Assembly (NCBI RefSeq): GCF_001949145.1
Contig: NW_019091776.1
Location: 23,554 to 64,913, forward strand
Reading direction: 5' to 3'
Length of the DNA stretch: 41,360 bases
From: Acanthaster planci
Lineage: Eukaryota > Echinodermata > Asteroidea > Valvatida > Acanthasteridae
The translations under genes were made by a program, and so were the position numbers. Positions 31,016 through 39,689 of the stretch are shown here, piece after piece; position 1 is the stretch's first letter; every line of letters begins with the position of its first letter. A model generated the notes under the pieces. That model worked only from the letters and a program-made list of their open reading frames with translations. It searched no databases and had not been told where the DNA came from.

Positions 31016-31760
31016 GAGGCAGCCACGGAGACCGCTGTGCTGGCCCGGTGGGTAGATCTCTTGGGAGAGGCAGGCAGATAATCAGTGTGACTTGGTCTTC
31101 CTTCTGGGGGAGGGGGAAAACTTCTCGTCGCAGGCCTCTGGTTGGGGGGTTGCTCATCTTTTGTATCAGTGTCGCTATAGGGCCTTGCAGATGGTTAGCG
31201 AAGGACCGTGGGTACTGCCGCCTGACGTGGCCGGCTTCCATACAAGTCAAGCACTTGACTGGGTTAGAGCACCGGTCATCCCGATCTCCTGGTTGCTGGC
31301 AGATGTAGTAAACAAGGGTTGGACACTCTGCTGCCTTATCGTACTTCCAGCAGGAAAGACCCAACCGAATGTAAGACTGGATGGGCCTTTTGAGTTCCAT
31401 TCTTGCTTAGTGCTTATCATTCTCCCACCCTACATGGCGTTGCCATCGCCCTCGATGCACATTCAGCACATTACCATATGAAGACAACACCATATGAACA
31501 GCAACATCGGAAAATTCATATGGTGCCATACGTTGTAAGCTTTCCAGCAGCCGTCACAGCGATAGCGTTGTTACCGATCCGCATCGATGCTGCCTAGTTC
31601 CGTCATCTGGCGTAGTCACCGCCCAATGCTTGGCCCCAACCTGTTGTACGCACAGCACTTTTTCTTCCCCGGCCTCTCGAGCAATCAATTCACAGACATT
31701 CTCGTAGCCTTCTCTCTCATCTGGATGAAGCAAAAGCGTCTTCTTTCGGTGGAGAGACAT
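31010..31760 (-). pseudogene. LINE ORF1 with CCHC knuckles
   Basis: ORF1 starts at ATG 31758-31760 (MSLHRKKTLLLHPDEREGYE), only some 40 bp after the U2 junction. It continues NVCELIAREAGEEKVLCVQQ, which matches the N-terminal part of the LINE ORF1 at 6506. A later frame (31400-31150) carries two knuckles, CQQPGDRDDRCSNPVKC and CLTCMEAGHVRRQ, the latter with Cys lost from its last position. Frameshifts separate the pieces. It would bind element RNA. It is dead. Confidence 0.65.
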
Positions 31761-31798
31761 GACGATAGGAGTGTAGTAATACCAGAAGTGTTAACACA

Positions 31799-31827
31799 TG
31801 ATATTAGCCAAAAGGCCAAGAAGCGAT
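31799..31827 (-). ncRNA. U2 snRNA 5' end, nt 1-29 (truncated)
   Basis: On the - strand ATCGCTTCTTGGCCTTTTGG starts at 31827 and continues to nt 29 with two differences from the metazoan consensus (nt 10 and 25). Then LINE sequence begins (TGTGTTAACACTTC). Confidence 0.85.
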
Positions 31828-31935
31828 AAAGATTAGTATGTTCCACATTACGCAGCTCCTGATAACCACTCGACCGTGACAGTACAGGACGAAATGACCT
31901 TGTACTTTTGCCAAATTCATTAACTGTCTTCCACT
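31828..31935 (-). promoter_or_regulatory. U2 snRNA gene upstream block (putative PSE region)
   Basis: Same conserved block as upstream of the U2 starts at 9745 and 34309: ACTGTCACGGTCGAG, GGTTATC, GCTGCGTAATGTGG and ATACTAATCTTT next to +1. Function as snRNA promoter is inferred. Confidence 0.6.
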
Positions 31936-32574
31936 GAAAAAGATTGATTTGTATCAATCATCCTGAGATTTCTCCATATACTTGTGCACACTGCTGCGCT
32001 ACCTCCGTCCATGGTTTCGTGTTTAGTAGGGCGCTGTCTTCATTACGGTGTCATCTGCTGTGGATAGGATGCCTGTAGCCTGTGTTATTATATGGTTTGA
32101 ATGTCAGCATCAGCATTTGAGTCAAAGTAATCAAAGCCACCGGCCCTACAAATCCGTGAAGATGTAGTGCGTGGTGGCTCAGGTCGGCAGGCTACACATG
32201 GTGCGAGCAGTCTTCACTAGCTGTCTTCGGGGACGCCGCAGGCGTTTCTTCAGGCAGTCACCCGCCCGAAGTGTGTAGGCCAGGCAGGGCTGCACGACAG
32301 TCGGAATGGCGTTCAGTTTCTGCCATGAGGCCAGTAGTGATGTTTCGATTCACTGGATATCTCTGTCATCTTTGTCACCAGGGTCAGCAGGCTGTCGTCA
32401 GTGTGGTAAAGGCCACTAGGAACACCAAGGTAGCGATAGTGCTCTTCTTCCTTCAGTGCTGGGATGACTTTTTTCTGCACGGTGTATGTAGTGGGAAGAA
32501 CATTGGTCCCCCTTCGGCATTCAAGGGACAGAGTAGCACACTTTGGTTTGAATTTCAGGGTGGGCTTGGTGGCC
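31936..32574. other. No recognised feature
   Basis: Non-coding sequence; no motif that I can name. Confidence 0.4.
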
Positions 32575-32687
32575 TAGGTGTTTTTTCCTTAAAAAACAAT
32601 CAACGCTTCATATTTTGCTGCTATATACCGGGGGTCTATTTCAGCAATCAGATGTTTCAGTTTGTTCAAATTCTTTGAGGATTTGAG
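32575..32687 (+). repeat. Inverted repeat, left arm (113 bp)
   Basis: From TAGGTGTTTTTTCC to CTTTGAGGATTTGAG. Matches the reverse complement of 32928-33039 with about two mismatches. The 240-bp spacer holds no ORF of note. Possibly a foldback element or an snap-back duplication. Confidence 0.8.
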
Positions 32688-32927
32688 GAAGCTGCCATGT
32701 GCCCCCCTCTATCCGGGGCAGCTTGGCTGACAAGTTCCACAGGGTGTACAAAGTGATGGCTCCAGTAGAGCCAGAAGCTATGCGATCTTTCCGCACATTC
32801 CACTACTTCTCAACTTAGAAGTGTTATGAGTGGGTCGTAACGAGCAAGAACAGGTTTGGTTGTAATTCTTCAGAGATTTTCTTTGGTACTTTTAATTGGG
32901 TGGGAAGTAACCATGGTAATGTAAAAC
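32688..32927. other. Spacer of the inverted repeat
   Basis: Non-coding sequence between the two arms; nothing recognised. Confidence 0.4.
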
Positions 32928-33039
32928 TCAAATCCTCAAAGAAATTGAACAAACAGAAACATCTGATTGCTGAAATAGACCCCCGGTATATAGCAGCAAA
33001 ATATGAAGCGTTGATTGTTTTTTAAGGAAAAAACACCTA
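32928..33039 (-). repeat. Inverted repeat, right arm (112 bp)
   Basis: Reverse complement of 32575-32687 (CTCAAATCCTCAAAG to GGAAAAAACACCTA). Confidence 0.8.
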
Positions 33040-33328
33040 TTTGAAGAAAAGTGGACTCGGGGCTAAAAGGGGACAGCTCTTAAAAAGTTTTTCAGTTCAT
33101 TCATAACCAAAACAATGACACAAATTACCAATGTTTGACTTTGACTTTGTTTGTTGGAGGAAAAAGACAAAAAGTGTACTTATTTTTATCCAACTTGAAG
33201 GTGTTGCCAGTGATTGAGTGGTGTTATTCAATACGGTTATGAGAAATGTACTTGAAGGTACAAACTAAACGTTTAAGCAGAGTATATGTAGTCAAATGAA
33301 AGCTGGAAGTTTCAAGTCTTCCTCAAAT
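33040..33328. other. No recognised feature
   Basis: AT-rich, non-coding. Confidence 0.4.
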
Positions 33329-33850
33329 TCAAGTTTCAAGCATTAAAACATGGCCGACTTCGAGGCATTTCAGGCACTTGTGTTCCTGGCAGTCCTTGGC
33401 CATATGGCCATCACTCCCACAACGAGCACAGGTACGAACCTGGCCCGGGTGTGAGATCCAGGCATTTCTGTTGCCTTTCCGGATGACGGAGGGAATGGGC
33501 TTCGTCACCCTCATCCGGTACTGCAATTGCCATTGAACACGGTGGGTTCGTTCGGGAAGGTACAGAAGCGACCCTCCAAAACTTGTCCAAAACACCCCAA
33601 AATCAACCTAACAACATTATCATTGATATCCAAAGACACATATTTCACTGTAACCACAGTAATACAATTAAAATCTGTAACAACACAGTCATCCAAGTGT
33701 TCCAGTTTTGGCACAAACTCACAACAAAGGCACGATGATTTAAACTTTACATCGTGCATATTACCAGGGAGCTGGCAACTAGATAGCCAGTTGTAGAAGC
33801 TCCTAGCTGCTTCAGGCGATGAAATAACCTGTCTGAAGAAAACGGGCCAT
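33329..33850 (-). pseudogene. LINE ORF1 fragment with CCHC knuckles
   Basis: On the - strand: VKYVSLDINDNVVRLILGCF and GQVLEGRFCTFPNEPTVFNG (33660-33540), then GNRNAWISHPGQVRTCARCG and CGSDGHMAKDC, CLKCLEVGHV. The blocks match ORF1 of the + strand LINE at 34700-35040 (YISLDVDDNVVWRLLSRYGE…, CAKCGQQGHFANSC), so it is the same family. It is frameshifted near 33540 and truncated at both ends. ORF2 is absent. Confidence 0.75.
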
Positions 33851-34065
33851 TGAACCGAAGCTTGACGACACCAGCCCTCGTAAGCATAGTCATATTCTAA
33901 TATGAAAGACCGTCAACTGCACAGCTTAAAATAAGCAAACAGTGACAAAGCAAATAGAACACTGCACTCATGAAGAAAGCACAGACCACAACTGCTGGAC
34001 TATGCAGAGAAAAAAGGAAGAAACTTACCGGACCTGCACAGAACTACCCAAATGTTCACATGGTC
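33851..34065. other. No recognised feature
   Basis: Nothing recognised between the ORF1 scrap and the dispersed repeat. Confidence 0.35.
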
Positions 34066-34172
34066 AACTCTGCGCAAGTACCTAACTGACACTGTATGGA
34101 AGTCACAAGATGGCGCCCTTCACAGTTGTCCCGCGGTGTCTCTTCACTCAGCGCAATGCTTCACCCAAAGTG
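34066..34172 (+). repeat. Dispersed repeat shared with 9878-9975
   Basis: Contains AACTCTGCGCAAGTACCT, GCGCCCTTCACAGTTGTCCC and GGTGTCTCTTCACTC. See the copy at 9878. It lies upstream of the U2 promoter block. Confidence 0.6.
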
Positions 34173-34198
34173 ATCCCAACATTTTTCTCACTAATAGA

Positions 34199-34308
34199 TT
34201 GTTTATGATGTGGACAGGAATTTGGCCAAAGTCCAAGGTAATTTCCTCGTTTACTGTCATGGTCGAGAGGTTATCTGGGGATGCGTAATATGGAAAATAC
34301 TAATCTTT
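34199..34308 (+). promoter_or_regulatory. U2 snRNA gene upstream block (putative PSE region)
   Basis: Third copy of the U2 upstream block, here on the + strand: TTTACTGTCATGGTCGAGAG, GTTATCTGGGGATGCGTAAT and ATACTAATCTTT directly before +1 at 34309. Confidence 0.6.
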
Positions 34309-34335
34309 ATCGCTTCTCAGCCTTTTGCCTAAAAT
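34309..34335 (+). ncRNA. U2 snRNA 5' end, nt 1-27 (truncated)
   Basis: ATCGCTTCTCAGCCTTTTG… follows U2 nt 1-27 with three differences (nt 11, 20, 25), then becomes LINE leader (ACGTTGTGTGGCAC). Confidence 0.85.
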
Positions 34336-34530
34336 ACGTTGTGTGGCACTTTGCTAACATTTTTGCCATTAAAGGCCTTTATACGACCTTCGTGTCGACA
34401 GTTTGACACTTTTTTGTGAAGTCTACTTTTTTAACGCCTTTTGGAAGTCTGCGTTTCTACGCCTTTTAATTTACATCTACTCTTCTGTGCCTTTTTTTCT
34501 ATGCCTTGGTTAAGATTTTATTAACGCAAG
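34336..34530 (+). other. LINE 5' leader with degenerate ACGCCTTTT repeats
   Basis: Contains AACGCCTTTTGGAAGTCTGC, TACGCCTTTTAATTTACATC and CTATGCCTTGG: imperfect units about 25-30 bp apart, shared with 9451-9718 (-). Confidence 0.6.
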
Positions 34531-34533
34531 AAA

Positions 34534-35758
34534 TTGGATAGAAATTTTTTGACCTGGTGTTTGCTTGCACTTTTCTTCCGTGGCAGAGAGCACAGACTTT
34601 TCTTTCGGAACCATAGCAGTGTATGGTCTGTTTTTTTTTTTTTCATTGTGTTTGTTCAAGAACGATGCTATTCCTGGATGTCAGGGAGTTTCATATCAGG
34701 GAGTGGCCATCGCACGATGCATTACATCTCCCTTGACGTCGACGACAATGTTGTTTGGAGACTTCTTTCAAGGTACGGTGAGGTTCTCCAGAGTCGGTTT
34801 TGTACCCACGGTGGAGAGCCCACCGTATTTAATGGTACCCGACAATGGGGGATGAAAATCCGGTCTCATATTCCGTCTTTTATCTGGGTAGGCAACAGAA
34901 ACGCACGGGTTTCTTACATCGGGCAACCCCGGACTTGTGCAAAGTGCGGACAGCAGGGCCACTTTGCCAATTCCTGTAGGGAGAGGAAGTGCTATAAGTG
35001 TCTGGGGGTGGGGCACGTCGCTTCAGCGTGTCCCAATAGAGTGGTCTGCAGTGCTTGCGGGGGAGGGTCACAATTTCAAAAGAAGCCCCAACTCCTTTGC
35101 AAGCGCCATCGTTCCAAGGCGTACCCGGGCCCAGGTTGTCTTGGAGGAGACGTCCCAACCCTCACAGATTGAGGATGTACCTCAGTCGTCGGCCAATAAC
35201 AATACTCTTTCCTCTTCGAATACCAAAGACGAGACTGCCACCGAAGAGTTTTCTTCTCAATATAGTAACCCTGCTACAGTTGTTGATTCCACTGAGCGAC
35301 CTTCATTGCGTTGTAATGCTTGCAATATGCAAGTAGGCCCTTATGACCCAGGCGCTTTATGCATTTCCTGTGAATGTCCAATCGGTCATAGAATGATACG
35401 GGTCTTGAATTGTGCCAATTGCATGAATGTGAATGGCCCGCCGCAGATAGTCTGTGTCGAACCTGAATGTAACTCATTTCTTCTTGAGTACCAGGAGCGA
35501 ACTCGCAATGTTCCCCATGAAAAGAAGGGAAAACCCACATCTGCTATCAAACAGGTTCATTCCGTCTCTTCATACGAAGAAGAATCACAATCATCCAGAA
35601 CTGATGCTCAGACTCCGATGATTGTCGTCAATAGTGAGCCCCCTTTGTTGAGTTCGGACTCAGAGTCCATGTTGACCTGTTCTCTCAGCTACGGAGGCGC
35701 CACCACCACCAGCAAAGAAAGGTCAAAGTTTGGCCTCTGTTTGAAAGGCCAAAAATAA
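34534..35758 (+). pseudogene. LINE ORF1 with CCHC knuckles and a second Cys cluster
   Basis: ORF1 of the U2-inserted LINE in two frames. The first (to 35172) has YISLDVDDNVVWRLLSRYGE, PRTCAKCGQQGHFANSC and KCYKCLGVGHVASACP, two intact CCHC knuckles, and CSACGG. A frameshift near 35070 leads to the second frame, ending at 35758, with a Ser/Thr/Glu-rich spacer and then a separate Cys-rich module: LRCNACNMQVGPYDPGALCI, CECPIGHRM, NCANCMNVNG and CVEPEC. The spacing C..C-C..C-GH-C..C-C…C looks like a treble-clef-type zinc domain. It is followed by an acidic Ser-rich tail. This second cluster is not in the other ORF1 copies here, which are truncated before it. Confidence 0.75.
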
Positions 35759-36024
35759 ACTACGTACAGCCAAATTGCCAGTTATGGAGGGTTCATCCAT
35801 TTCCTCTCGTGTTCCTGGGTGCCCCGGGCAAGTTTAGACATGGCCACAATTAGTGGAACACGGGACGAATCCCCCGTGGTGATCTCTAACTTTTTCAGCG
35901 TGTAAAACAATAGTGGACTCTGCCTAGTCGGATCATCTTGTCTCCCAGCATACCAGTTATGTTCTGGGTATGGAAGTGCTGGATATCAAGTTAAAGTTTA
36001 GATATTAATTTTCTTCTATTCCAC
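35759..36024 (+). other. Inter-ORF region of the LINE
   Basis: Non-coding stretch of about 265 bp between ORF1 stop and the first recognisable endonuclease sequence. The true start of ORF2 may lie here in a broken frame. Confidence 0.4.
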
Positions 36025-36892
36025 ATGTGTTCTCCAACAGTTTTCCTTACGGTTTCTCTTTTGCTTTCCAGTACGGCTTCCGCAATTTCGTTAAGTGTTA
36101 ATGGTATGCATGATCCTCATAGGAGGACTCGCGTCTTTCAGTTTTGTTCCCAATACGATATTTCCTGCTTGCAGGAATGTCGTGTCACCTCCGCTGATCT
36201 AGATTTGTGGAAAAGAGGAGGCGGGGACGGATGTTTGCCAGTTTTGGCACCTTTTCCTTCAGTGGCACTACAGTTCTTCGTTCTCACCGATGTCGCTTTA
36301 GATTTTGTGATACCTCTGTTGATTCCGAGGGGCGCATAGTTGGTGGTACTATAAAGGGTCCTGGAGGGAGTGTGCGGCTTTGTGCCGTCTATGCTCCCTC
36401 AGAGCCCCATTGTCGTCGTGGTTTCTTGCCTAATCGTGACCTTTATTTGCGGGGAACGCTCCTAATTATCTAGTCCGGTGATTTCAATTGTGTTTTAGAT
36501 GCGAGCTTGGACGGTCGGGGTTCCGGTAACACGTCAAGTGCTATTGGAGCCGGGAGTTGCGTTCACTGGTATCCACCTTTTCGTTAATTGACTGTTGGAG
36601 GAAACTTCACCCGTCTGTTTGTTCTTATGCTTGGCGCAATGCTGCCAAATTTGTGTTCAGCAGATTGGACCACTTTTACACGTCAGGCTGTGTCAAGGTG
36701 GATTCTTGTTCACACTTGCCCTGTTATTTTTCTGATCACAACTCTGTCCTCTTGAAATTTGCATTTCCTTCAGCTCCCGATATGGTAGTGGTTTTTGGAA
36801 ATGCAACGTTGCTGTTTTTTTTTCTGATCGGCAATTCATACAAGCTTTTCCTCAGCCTACTTAGGTTGGCGTTCACTCCGGGAGGGGTCTGA
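36025..36892 (+). pseudogene. LINE ORF2 APE-type endonuclease
   Basis: Target-nicking domain of ORF2. Blocks in order: ISLSVNGMHDPHRRTRVFQF (catalytic N), ISCLQECRVTSADLDLW (QE), GGSVRLCAVYAPSEP, SGDFNCVLDASLDGRG (GDFN), CWRKLHPSVCSYAWRN, RLDHFYTSG and YFSDHNSVLLKF (SDH). All the key motifs N, QE, GDFN and SDH are present, so the domain is chemically complete in motif terms, but frameshifts at about 36330 and 36475 and a stop break it. In sequence-specific elements this domain chooses the target, here presumably U2. Confidence 0.8.
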
Positions 36893-37042
36893 CAATGAAC
36901 TCCTCTGGTGCGAAGACGTCAAACTTAGGTCCAAAGGCTTTATCATGCGGTATTGTGCTTGTCTCGCTCAAAAAAGACGTAGACAGCGAGAAAGCATTTT
37001 GTCTTCTTTGAAGGAGATTTCTTTATGTCTTGATAGTGGGGT

Positions 37043-38543
37043 GTGCTTGCAGCAAGATATGACTCCTTGAAGGAGAAACTGAAGCATTTGGATGATGGCG
37101 AAGAAGAGGGGGCTCGGGTACGCTCTCGGACTGACCTAAATGACGGGAGAAAACCGTCCAAATATTTTTTTCAGTTGGAATCAGAGCGTCGTCGACAGAC
37201 ACTGATATCTTCTGTTCGAGGCCCTGATGGTACTGAAGTCAGGGCCTCAGCAGACATTGCCAATATTTTTCGCTCGTACTCTGAGTTGTTTGGTCACGAG
37301 CCCATTGGGGAAGGGCCCCAGTCCCCTTTCTTAGATGTGTTGACGTCAAGAGTTCCGGAGGACTTTTATCAAGAACTTACAGTCCATTACAGCTGAAGAA
37401 ACTGCCAGCAGCCCTCCGCGGGATTCCCAGTAGTAAAACGCCGGAAGGGGATGGACTTCCGAAAGAAATCTACTCGTTTCTGGGAGCTGATAGGCCCGGG
37501 TTTCTTGAGAGTCTTTCATGGAATCTTCGCACCTTGTCTGATTCCCAAGGAGTGGGGATTGGAAAAAATAGGAGATCCTCTGGATCCCCGTAATAAAAGA
37601 CCGATTTCGCTTCTTAGTGTTGACTATACGACCCTATCAAAGGCCTTGTGTCTTCGTTTGGGCAAGGTATTGCCGGATATTATCGGTCCTTTTCAGACAT
37701 TTGGGGTCAAAGGAAGGTCCATCCACTACGATATCAGACTCCACCACGATCTGATTGAGTATGTGAATAGCAAAAACCTTGATTTTCTTGTAATTTCATT
37801 GGACCAGCAGAAGGCCTTTGACAGGTTGAATTGGAACTATTTGTTTAAAGTAATGGAAACTTTTCGTTTAGGTCCAATTTTTTTGCGCTGGGTCAAGCTT
37901 TTGTATACAGACATTCAGGGTTTGGCCACCTTTTTTGTCCAAACCCTTTGTTTTATCGAGGGGGTTGCGACAAGGTTGCACCCCTCTTTTATATGTCCTT
38001 TTCTTTGAACCATTTTCTTCTGTTATCCGACCGTCGTATTGACGGTCTGGTGCTTCCTGGTAGCAATGGCATGCAGTGTAAAGTTCTACAATACGCAGAT
38101 TACACCACTTGTGTTATCCGGGACCGCAGGTCTTTGAGGCGGTTGTTTGGCGTCATCCAGCAGTTTGAATTAGCAAGCGGGTCACGTCTAAATATGCAAA
38201 GAGCCATGGTCTCATGTTGGGCTCTTGGCCGTCTGATCTTTCCTCTCTAGTTCCTATCAAATGGACTCGAGATCCCATCAAGATTAATGGTGTTTTTCTT
38301 GGGAAGGGTAATATGGGCGCCAGGAGCTGGAAAGATCGAATTCCCGCCTTTTTTACTTGTATCAATAAATGGAAGGGTCGCAAACTGTCCCTTATAGGCA
38401 AAGTGTTAGTTGTCCATTCCATTATCTTGTCTCCTCTGTATTATTTAGCACCAGTATACCCTCTCCCTGCCTCCGTGGAAGGATTGATCTTTTTTTATAT
38501 AACAGACGTTTTTTCCTGTTATCCCGTTTCTGTGAGCTGTTGA
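37043..38543 (+). pseudogene. LINE ORF2 linker, reverse transcriptase and start of C-terminal region
   Basis: Linker (EEEGARVRSRTDLNDGRKPS near 37105) and LTSRVPEDFYQELTV lead to the RT: RKSTRFWELIGPGFLRVF, NKRPISLLSVDYTTLSKALC, DQQKAFDRLNWNYLFKV, IEGVATRLHPSFI (RGxxQGCPLSP in intact copies, damaged), and VLQYADYTTCVI, where the catalytic YADD reads YADY. GSRLNMQRAMVSCW follows, and LSPLYYLAPVYPLPASVEG marks the last block. The loss of the second Asp would kill polymerase activity even without the frameshifts. Confidence 0.85.
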
Positions 38544-38545
38544 AC

Positions 38546-39421
38546 CATGGCACATTGTACCTGCTGGAAGAGAATTTGTGAGGTACATGTCTTTCTTAAA
38601 GTTCCTGCAATTTCTTACTGTAGGGATGTGTACTTTTTAATGTGCGTATATTTAACGAATGTATGGGTTGTAAATTATTAATGTGGGCCTAATTTATTAT
38701 TCAATATTCATCCAGTCATGTACTTACCTCCACCTTTAAGTTGTAATTTTCCGTTCACAAACAGGCCTTAATACTCCTTGTTTAAGTGCCAAGCCTAATG
38801 GGATATGATTGGTACAATTGTCATTTATATTAATTCCTGTTTGTTATAATAAACTATCACAGCAGTACAAATAATATTTTGTTGGTAGTTACGAATCATG
38901 GGGGGTTGCAATGAAGAATGGAACAGCGCGCGCATGGGGTCGCTCCTGTATGCCCACCGCGGTCCGCTGTCTTGTGCTTGTACACATGAACCACTGGCTG
39001 GACTGCCGGCTGTCCGAATTTATATTCCATTTTGACACTTATTCCGATAAGCCCAACTAAAGATATATGTAACCACCAGCTCCATGCACTCAAGTGTGTC
39101 ATGTACAGCACCTTGCGTGTTATGAGGATCAATGCACCATTCTTATGTGTGTATAGTGATGTACAGTATGTGCCTTGTTTGTTCATATTGTAGCCGATTC
39201 TCGGAGGACTCACATAGAAGAGGGGAGCACTCATTTGTAAGACATTATATTCTTATCTGCATCGGGGTAAGATTGAATTTATTCTCTTATGTCTCTGCTG
39301 GTTGCAATATTCCAATTATTCACTTCTGTGCAAATATTATTTTAATATAAATTTATATAAACTTAATCAGTCTTTTATTTAAGAGCTCAATGTATGGAGA
39401 TCAGAAATTACTATTGTAATT
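38546..39421. other. No recognised feature
   Basis: AT-rich non-coding sequence; I see no U2 sequence that would mark the 3' junction of the LINE. Confidence 0.4.
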
Positions 39422-39682
39422 TCACGGCCTCCTTCTGCAGGGGTTTTTCTGCATAGGCTCTCTGATAATAAAATCATCCTCTGGAGTAGACAATCCAAGT
39501 TTTGTCAGCATCACTTTTATGGAGTGATGGACTCCAAGCCACGACCCCATCGCATTACTGATAAATGCCCATTTTTCTTCAGTGTTTTTAACAGCTGCAA
39601 GAACTACATAGTCTGAATGGTAATTGTGAACATCTACATTGTGAACATCTACTTTGTCGGCCTTATGTCTGAAAAAGACCTA
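39422..39682 (-). CDS. Unknown short ORF, clean reading frame
   Basis: The - strand frame opens after a TAG at about 39682 and runs 86 codons to a TGA at 39422-39424: VDVHNVDVHNYHSDYVVLAA, KNTEEKWAFISNAMGSWLGV and PEDDFIIREPMQKNPCRRRP. An exact 15-bp duplication encodes VDVHN twice. No ATG start is obvious, so it is probably the 3' exon or end of something. It lies just after the LINE endonuclease, where RT should be, but shows no RT motif. I do not recognise it. Confidence 0.3.
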
Positions 39683-39689
39683 ACTGGCA

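Larger units (their letters stand above)
30729..31798 (-). mobile_element. U2-inserted LINE, short copy with 22-bp target-site duplication
   Basis: 1,070 bp between U2 nt 1-29 and a second copy of U2 nt 8-29, all in the orientation of U2. It contains ORF1 and the endonuclease part of ORF2 up to the SDHDLV block, then stops abruptly at U2. The RT and 3' end are missing, so the copy lost its 3' part or was reverse-transcribed from a truncated or mis-primed template. Its leader is unlike that of the LINEs at 9718 and 34336, so it is a different family or subfamily. Confidence 0.7.
34336..38545 (+). mobile_element. U2-inserted LINE, most complete copy (Keno-like, Tx1 clade)
   Basis: Non-LTR retrotransposon starting right after U2 nt 27 and running in the orientation of U2. 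Order: leader with T-rich repeats (34336-34530), ORF1 (to 35755), ORF2 endonuclease (36025-36890), linker and RT (37043-38490). The 3' end is cut within ORF2 near 38545, so the downstream U2 part is not visible. RT sequence is close to the copy at 6838-9450. Tx1 clade by RT motifs; U2 targeting is known for Keno elements of this clade. Confidence 0.8.

Noticed and set aside
32271-32678. 135-codon + strand ORF
   Set aside because: Runs into the inverted repeat and shows no conserved motif.
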